From Eonycteris spelaea (taxonomy: Eukaryota; Chordata; Mammalia; Chiroptera; Pteropodidae): DNA of 64,000 nucleotides. Where the stretch lies: contig PUFA01000007.1 in the NCBI GenBank assembly GCA_003508835.1, forward strand, positions 15,027,001-15,091,000. The letters run 5' to 3'. A program made the translations under genes and the position numbers. The notes under the pieces were generated by a model. That model did not search any database. It had not been told where the DNA came from and was given only the letters and a program-made list of their open reading frames with translations. This document shows positions 58,060 to 64,000 of this stretch, piece after piece; the stretch's first letter is position 1, and every line of letters starts with the position of its first letter.

Positions 58060-59285
58060 GCCAGCAGCAGTTTGAGATTCTGGGTGTAGATATTTTTCAC
58101 AGACTGCCTTTGCAGCAATCTGTGGTCAGCTTCAGCAAAGAACACTGGTCAGCACAGCCAGGTTAGGCAGAGGAGGCCCTGGCTCTTTTAAACTAGCCTG
58201 AATCTCAAGTTCTTGAAAGGGACCTAGAGGTTCCTCATGCCCCCAGGGCTGGCTACTAGATTTTACAGAGCCTGTCTGGGGGATCTTGGCAGAAAGGGTT
58301 GCTTCAGTGGGCAGAGGATCCCGTGTTGCTCAAGATAGCAGGCAGGGGTCCCTGGCCAAGCCTCAGGGGTGTGGTCCATTTGTGCCAGCAAGAACTGAGG
58401 CCCACCCAGAGACCCTGAGTTACACGAGCCACAGACTTCGAAGGCACATACTCATGCCTCAGCATTTTCCAGTCCAGGGGTCAGCCCAGCCCAGGTCCTC
58501 TGTAGCAGACTCCAGCTGACATCTAAGGTGCTCCAGCCATCTCCCCTCTGACCCCGTGAGGTCACGTCAGCCTCGTCCTTCCTCTAAAGTGCCATCTTAA
58601 GAGGAGCAAGGGAAGAGGGATCAGCCTCGGAAACACTGAGCATTTATCTAAGCCATCTGAGCCGGGACATGATTCCAAGACAGACTAAATTACTACGCTG
58701 GACAAACATTTCATTTTTTCTTCTGTTGTCAACTCGGTGAAGGCCTGTGAGAGAAGCCAGATCAATTACAGAGGAATAAAAAGCCTATTTGTTTTTTGTA
58801 CATCTCAGTAGATTGTAAGTGAATATTGATCCTGCTAGAGCATATGTCTTATGTTCAAAATTCATTAGGAATGCACATTTCTCAGCTTTCTCCTGATTCT
58901 CCAAAGTGAGACCTCTGTTTGTAAAGGCGTCAGCAGGAGGCAGTGCCTCTCCAGGTGAAGGGACTGTGGGAGGCGACCTTCCTGGTGGCTTCCAGTGAGC
59001 TGAGTGGGAGCACAGGAGAATTGGCACGGCTGTTTGATGGGAGCTGCTAGCAAGCAACTTCAAGCAATCAAACAAAAGTGCTTGTTTTCTCGGAAAAATC
59101 CCCTACTCTGCCTTCACGTGGCCAGCCTAAATGTCTCATTCTGCATTCAATGCCAACATATCTCCAGGGATGAGGAAAAAAGCCATTTTGAATTTAAGTT
59201 TTTAAACTAGAAGTCACCAAATCTGTCAGCCATACTATGGGAACTAAAGAGGTTTTCCATCTCTCATGCAGATAATGAGCTTTTC
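58060..59285. other. GC-richer non-coding stretch without a recognised gene
   Basis: The sequence is less AT-rich than most of the window. Open frames at 58286-58519 and 58785-59075 show no recognisable domain. I could not assign a repeat family. Confidence 0.35.
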
Positions 59286-59291
59286 CAGATG

Positions 59292-59352
59292 CTGTGTGTG
59301 TGTGTGTGTGTGTGTGCGCGCGCACGCATGCACGTTCACATGCGTGTATGTG
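59292..59352. repeat. (TG)n/(CG)n/(CA) alternating purine-pyrimidine tract
   Basis: A TG run grades into cgcgcgcacgcatgcacg and then tgcgtgtatgtg. The uninterrupted alternation makes it a Z-DNA-prone tract. Confidence 0.9.
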
Positions 59353-59639
59353 TAACTTTGAAAGCAGCATTTAGACAAATGCAAAATAGTTTGAGAATTA
59401 GAAATATCATAGACATAGAAGACCCAGCCAGGCCCTGGCATCCAGAAAGGTTATTAATAATATGCAGGCAACTGTAAAACTGAAGTGATGAGATTTTCCT
59501 TGGGTGGTTGTTAAATCCAGTCTTCAGTTTTTAAGCACGCACCAACCACAAGGCCAAGTTGCATGCAGAGTGCTACCAAATGAGTCTTGTCATCCGGAGT
59601 ATGCTGGCTGGAAGGGGCTGGCGGGACTACCACTTATGA

Positions 59640-59860
59640 TTCTGTGCCAAGAACTTGTACGTCTTTTCATGGGATACCACGTTTACCTCTCTTACTATCC
59701 CACGAGGTAGAGATTTGTGTATTGATTCTGTTGGTGAGAAAACTGAGGCTCTAAGAGTTTAAGTGATCTGCCTAGGTCCCCAGCTGATGGGTGAGAAGGT
59801 CTGAATTCAAGAGTAGACCTGACTTAAGACCCATGCTCTTCCTGTGAGACCACACTGCCT
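59640..59860 (+). repeat. MIR SINE
   Basis: Blocks tgagaaaactgaggctctaa, gagtttaagtgatctgccta, ggtccccagctgatgggtga, acttaagacccatgctcttc and gaccacactgcctccc follow MIR to its end. Confidence 0.85.
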
Positions 59861-59879
59861 CCCCTGGGGAGAGGTGAGG

Positions 59880-61590
59880 AAAATCTTGCAGAGGACTCTA
59901 ACGTTGCACTTTGTACTTCTTTGTAGAAAAGATCTCATCTATACATTTAAAAAATTAAATATCTGTTTTCCCTTCTACATGGTGAGCAAAGGAGAGCTGG
60001 GACCACGTCTGCTCTGTTTACTACCTTCTCGATAACAGAGGACACATGTCTGGCACATGGTACATGCCCACGTTTTTCACTGGCTGATTCTAAGTAGGCA
60101 GATGATATTGGTACTAATGCGAGTGTTGGGGATTATTCTTTGCAGGTAAATAAGCTTTCTGATATGTTGTTATTCATTTAGAAAATGCATTCCTTTTATT
60201 TTTCCTAGATAAAGTTATAGTTTGTGAGATTCTTTGATGTTCATACTAACTAAAAACTCCTACATGATTAATAAAAGTGTAAGACGTGTCAAAAGACAGG
60301 TGTGCCAACTGCTGGAGTGATTACTGTTAGAGTGTTCCGAATTCCTCCCTCCCCTCACCCCACATTTTTCTTTTTCCCTTTTACGACTTGGTTGCTAATA
60401 ATTGGATGTGGGCTTTATGCAATTTGGTGGGTCAGGAAGGGAATGGACCAATGGTTTGAGCTTGAGGGCTCCCTAAATGGCCAGCAGCTGAGATTCGGGA
60501 GTGGCATGGAAATTGACTGAGCTGTAGTCATATACTCAGAAGAAATGAACAGGGAGAGAACAGGATATGTTGCACGAGAGGTGAAATGGGAGTCCCTAAG
60601 GGTAACCTGATTACCCAGGTGCCATCGCGCTGACTAATGCCTTGCATCCATCTGGAAATCGGCCTCGTCTCTTCCCCTTCTGGCTGACTTCTAAGCCGAG
60701 AACGCAAAGGTTAAGCACGGAGGGAGGTCTGGGAAGCAGCGCCTCTATTTTAATAAGGGCGGATATTATTTCTGCCTCAGCCATTTTCACCTGGAAACCA
60801 CATGGTGGCAATGTGGCATCATTCCTTGTGCAACCTCAAGCCACAGCCCGACTCCAGGTAAATTCAACCGCTGAGCAATAAATTGGGAGATGCAGGATGG
60901 TGTTGGTTTAACCAGCGAACATTATACTTGTATTCGGTACTACTGATTGTGTTTTCCATGATATAATATAACACTCTAGGAAAAGTAATATGTCTTCACC
61001 CCTTGTTAGAACACTTGTGTAATTCAAGCAAATAAATGCGGACACAGCTGAATTCATCTTATAGGGTCGGTTTGCCCCAAGATCGGACCAATTTGTTTTA
61101 TTCCATCCAGCCAATACCTGCTTGAGAGGACATTTAGTGTCATAAAGGAAAATACCCACCAAAAATAAGGAAACCGAGAGGCCAACATGACATCACCGTG
61201 TTGCCAGGCTCAGCTCTGAAGTCTTACACCTCCCCTGGTGGGTTCTCTTGGAGGAAACTGTTTTCCAATATAACATCTCCATAAAAAAATTTTATTCGAA
61301 GTCACGAAATGTTCCTAAGCAAATGATATTGTTGGGAAACTTTTTTCTCTTCATTAGGAAGCAATCTGTGAGGACACGTTCAGGGCCGAGTTCATTCAGC
61401 AGATTCGTGAGTCCTCTGATTTCCAGCTGTGGGGAAAAGAGACTAAAATGACATTGCGAAGCACGATGCACTTAGGTTAAATACCGAATACTTTCCACTG
61501 ACTTGTAAGATGAGGTTATAGGTGTTAGAATCGTTCTACCTAGAAAAGGTTCAGGTGTAAATGAGGTGCTTTTATGAAGAGGTTAAGGGA
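59880..61590. other. Non-coding stretch without a recognised gene
   Basis: Only a short L2-like tail piece near 60000-60080 (gaccacgtctgctctgttta then gtctggcacatggtacatg) is suggested. The patch 60580-61230 is repeat-poor and could be conserved sequence. No exon is recognised. Confidence 0.35.
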
Positions 61591-61599
61591 AAGCACATC

Positions 61600-61790
61600 A
61601 CTACATTAGATGAGTGGTTATCATGTCGCCTGGAGGACTTGTTCACACGGCTGGGCCCCACCTGCAGAGTTTCGGGTTCAGTAGGTGTGGAGTAGGGCCT
61701 GAGAATTTGCCTTGCTAACATGTGCCCAGGTGTAGTGAATGCTGTTGGTCCAAGGATCACACACAGGATCCTACTCAAGACCTATTTTTC
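61600..61790 (+). repeat. MER5A-like hAT fossil
   Basis: Order: gagtggttatcatgtcgcct, ggctgggccccacctgcaga, gtttcgggttcagtaggtgt, gggcctgagaatttgccttg and gtccaaggatcacac, matching MER5A in sense. Confidence 0.78.
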
Positions 61791-61929
61791 TTAAGGAATG
61801 GGCTTCTGGGTGATCTCTTTTAGATGCTTTGCATGGATGTTGAGAAGCAATGATTTAATGGAATGAATAACTTGCTTTAAGATGTAAAGATGTTACTTTA
61901 AATACAGGTCACATAATTTAGGATTTGCA

Positions 61930-62100
61930 TGAATGAGGCCAGTGACTTAACCTCCTAGAACCTCACTTGTCATCTACAAAACAGAGATTTATTGAGATAT
62001 CAGGATTTGAATCCCGGATCTGTTGATTATTCTGGGACCTTGTGAAAATTACTTAACCATTCCGAGTCTGATTCTTCATGGGTTCAAAACAGTGCTTTTC
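61930..62100 (-). repeat. MIR SINE, rearranged
   Basis: Two reverse-complement MIR pieces occur side by side: gacttaacctcctagaacct with catctacaaaacagag, and aggatttgaatcccggatct with acttaaccattccgagtc. They could be two overlapping copies. Confidence 0.6.
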
Positions 62101-62485
62101 ATTTCAGGATTGTTTTGGAAGTAAAACATTTAATGTTAGAATTTGCTACTTTCTCCCTTTTGTTTTTCCTTCTTCAGTTGATTTGTGTACCCAAAAGCAA
62201 TTGATGAAATATAAAGCATCATAGACATGTTAGTTAATATTTAACGTAGAAATTGCTTTAGGAGAAGCTATCCTGGGTCCCTCAGATGGTCTGTTTTCAG
62301 CCTAGTTACTTCAGGTAAATTGGCTGTTTCCTTTCCATAATCTCACATTTGTTGACTGAAATCACTGGACAACCCAAAAATTCGCATAATATAGTTCAGG
62401 TTGCAGGAGGAAGCACTGATAAATCCTGGAGTATTCTCCAGATTTGGTTGGTCAGCTCTATTTCCCTCTTTCAGCTCCCATTTAA

Positions 62486-62486
62486 A

Positions 62487-62524
<38 letters not shown>
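62486..62524. repeat. (AAT)n microsatellite
   Basis: Thirteen aat units. The poly-Asn stretch in the overlapping open frame is an artefact. Confidence 0.95.
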
Positions 62525-62526
<2 letters not shown>

Positions 62527-62749
62527 CCATGAATAAAGACTTGAGAATTGAATGACTAAACAAGCTTGGCTTAGAAATGGGGGTAGGTGGGGTGAGGTGA
62601 TCTTTCCAGATCCTTTTCTAGGTCCTAGGAGAGAGGCTGGTGCCCAAGCAGGATGTACTGACTGGTTTCCACATTACGACTGTGACTACTTGATGTCAGT
62701 ATGACTTGTTACAAGTGAAAAAGTGATTGGTTGGTTGTATGAACGTTGA

Positions 62750-62870
62750 TCTGATAATGTTATAGACCTAATTCTGTTTCTGCCTATAACTAACTGTTTA
62801 ACCTTGGGTTAATCATTTCCCTTCACTGAGCCTGAGTTTCCTCATCTTCAAATGAGGGGTTTGCATGGGC
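62750..62870 (-). repeat. MIR SINE
   Basis: On the + strand: taactgtttaaccttgggtt, aatcatttcccttcactgag, cctgagtttcctcatcttca and aatgaggggtttgc, the reverse complement of the MIR core. Confidence 0.78.
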
Positions 62871-62879
62871 TGAGGCTTC

Positions 62880-64000
62880 TTAAACAGCAGTCTGTAGATG
62901 GGATTCGTGAGCCACCCAAAACTCCAAATCTTGTGATTGTGCATTTTAATGGAGAGAGGGCCCATGACTTTTATCAGATTCTTAAAAAGGTCTGCAGCAC
63001 TAAAAAGTTTAACCTTAGATGTTATTGAAAATCATACTCAAGTCTAGCCTTGCATCTCTTCTCTTATTGCCATGTAACTATCTTGACTTGGCTTTTCATT
63101 GCACACATAAAAGAGATAAACTAGCTCTTTTGGTATTGTATCAGTTTTAAGCAATGGTGAAAGACTGGAAAAAGATCAATGGCAAAGGAAAGGATCAAGT
63201 CATAGAAAGTCTTCTTGGCAAAAGCAGTAGCCTTTGTGAATATACTACTGTCCATGGGCTCCAGAAACTGGGCCTTTTCAGTATAATTACAATTGATCAG
63301 ATTTAGAGTGATGGATACTCACTAACTTAATTCCCATGAGATTGATGGATAAACTGGAATGCCAATATGATTATTTACAATAAGAGAGAACTCCCGCCTG
63401 TGCCTGGATGGCCCCTTATCCAGGCGTTGAACTGCATTATTAATCAGCAGATGTTAAGTAAGGATTCAAAGCAACAGGATGCAGATAGTTGTGAGGAGTT
63501 TTTCTTTTGGGTTAGGGTGAGGCCCTAGTATGCCAACATCATTGATTATGTTTCAGAAAAGGACAGGGTAGACTTTTTTGCTTTCTCCTATTCAGTGTTG
63601 ATTTCTTTGGCTTGTCTGTGGATGGGGACACTTGTTTACAGGTTCTTTGGGGGCATGCTTCACTTTGATCCCAGGTACTGCCTAAAAAGCCAATTTTTTT
63701 GTTATTGAAAATATTGTTAAGGATCATTGTGTGCAAACCGAGTTAAGTTGATGAGATCTAGGGCATGCTTTTCTATTCACAACACCCCTTAGCTTGTTGA
63801 CCCATGTCAGAAGGAACTTGAGTGTCCAACCTCATGTAACACAATGATACATACCATTATTCTACCATTATTCCTGAGTTTCTATTAACTATTTCAATGA
63901 AACTGAGGCTTTTGTTCAAATACGCTTTTAATCAGTTATTCTCATTAGAAGAACCTGTAGCTATAAAAAATCTCTTATCTAGTTCCTGGTTTCTCTCTGT
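62880..64000. other. Non-coding end of the window
   Basis: No gene is recognised. A hAT-like fragment may lie at 62895-63010 (gggattcgtgagccacccaa then cttttatcagattcttaaaa). The rest is unassigned. Confidence 0.35.

Noticed and set aside
62349..62555. A poly-Asn protein
   Set aside because: It is a translation of the AAT microsatellite.
1..64000. A bacterial or viral system (operon, CRISPR array, phage, integron)
   Set aside because: The window shows no compact gene layout, no ribosome-binding-site pattern and no spaced direct repeats. The repeats and exon structure are mammalian.

Overview
This 64 kb window is nuclear DNA from a placental mammal. It has a low gene density, is moderately AT-rich, and is filled with old interspersed repeats (MIR, L2, L1, hAT fossils of MER5/MER20 type, MaLR-type LTRs). 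The best clue to the lineage is at 18409-18642: a SINE whose first part looks like tRNA-Val and whose second part looks like 5S rRNA, flanked by a 13-bp target-site duplication. Chimeric tRNA/5S SINEs of this kind (the MEG-TR type) have been described from Old World fruit bats (Pteropodidae), so a megabat is the best guess. That assignment is an inference from one element.

The only protein-coding gene I recognise lies on the + strand in the first 36 kb. It is the 3' part of IFTAP (C11orf74/NWC), a small IFT-A-associated ciliary protein gene that sits next to RAG1/RAG2 in other mammals. Four exons with proper splice sites are visible: 14563-14719, 17887-17953, 29565-29718 and the terminal 35783-35947. 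A weaker candidate is at 16430-16501. The exon or exons for the N-terminus (about 45 residues) were not found and probably lie upstream of the window. As written, the reading frame is broken twice: the 14563-14719 exon ends out of phase with the next exon, and the 29565-29718 exon changes frame internally. Either IFTAP is decaying in this lineage or the sequence has small indel errors.

From about 36.5 kb to the end there is no recognisable functional gene. This stretch holds L2, MIR and hAT fossils, microsatellites and a mosaic processed pseudogene of TACC3. The TACC3 pieces are at 54245-54710, 56327-56374 and 56467-56560, interleaved with a MaLR-type LTR and a possible second LTR. The region agrees with the gene-poor interval expected downstream of IFTAP.

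I found no operon, CRISPR array, phage or other undescribed multi-gene system, and I do not claim one. The points worth a second look are the two IFTAP frame breaks, the chimeric SINE, the TACC3/LTR mosaic, a cleanly nested MaLR-in-MIR insertion, a diverged local duplication near 5.3/6.4 kb, and a few perfect inverted or tandem repeats.
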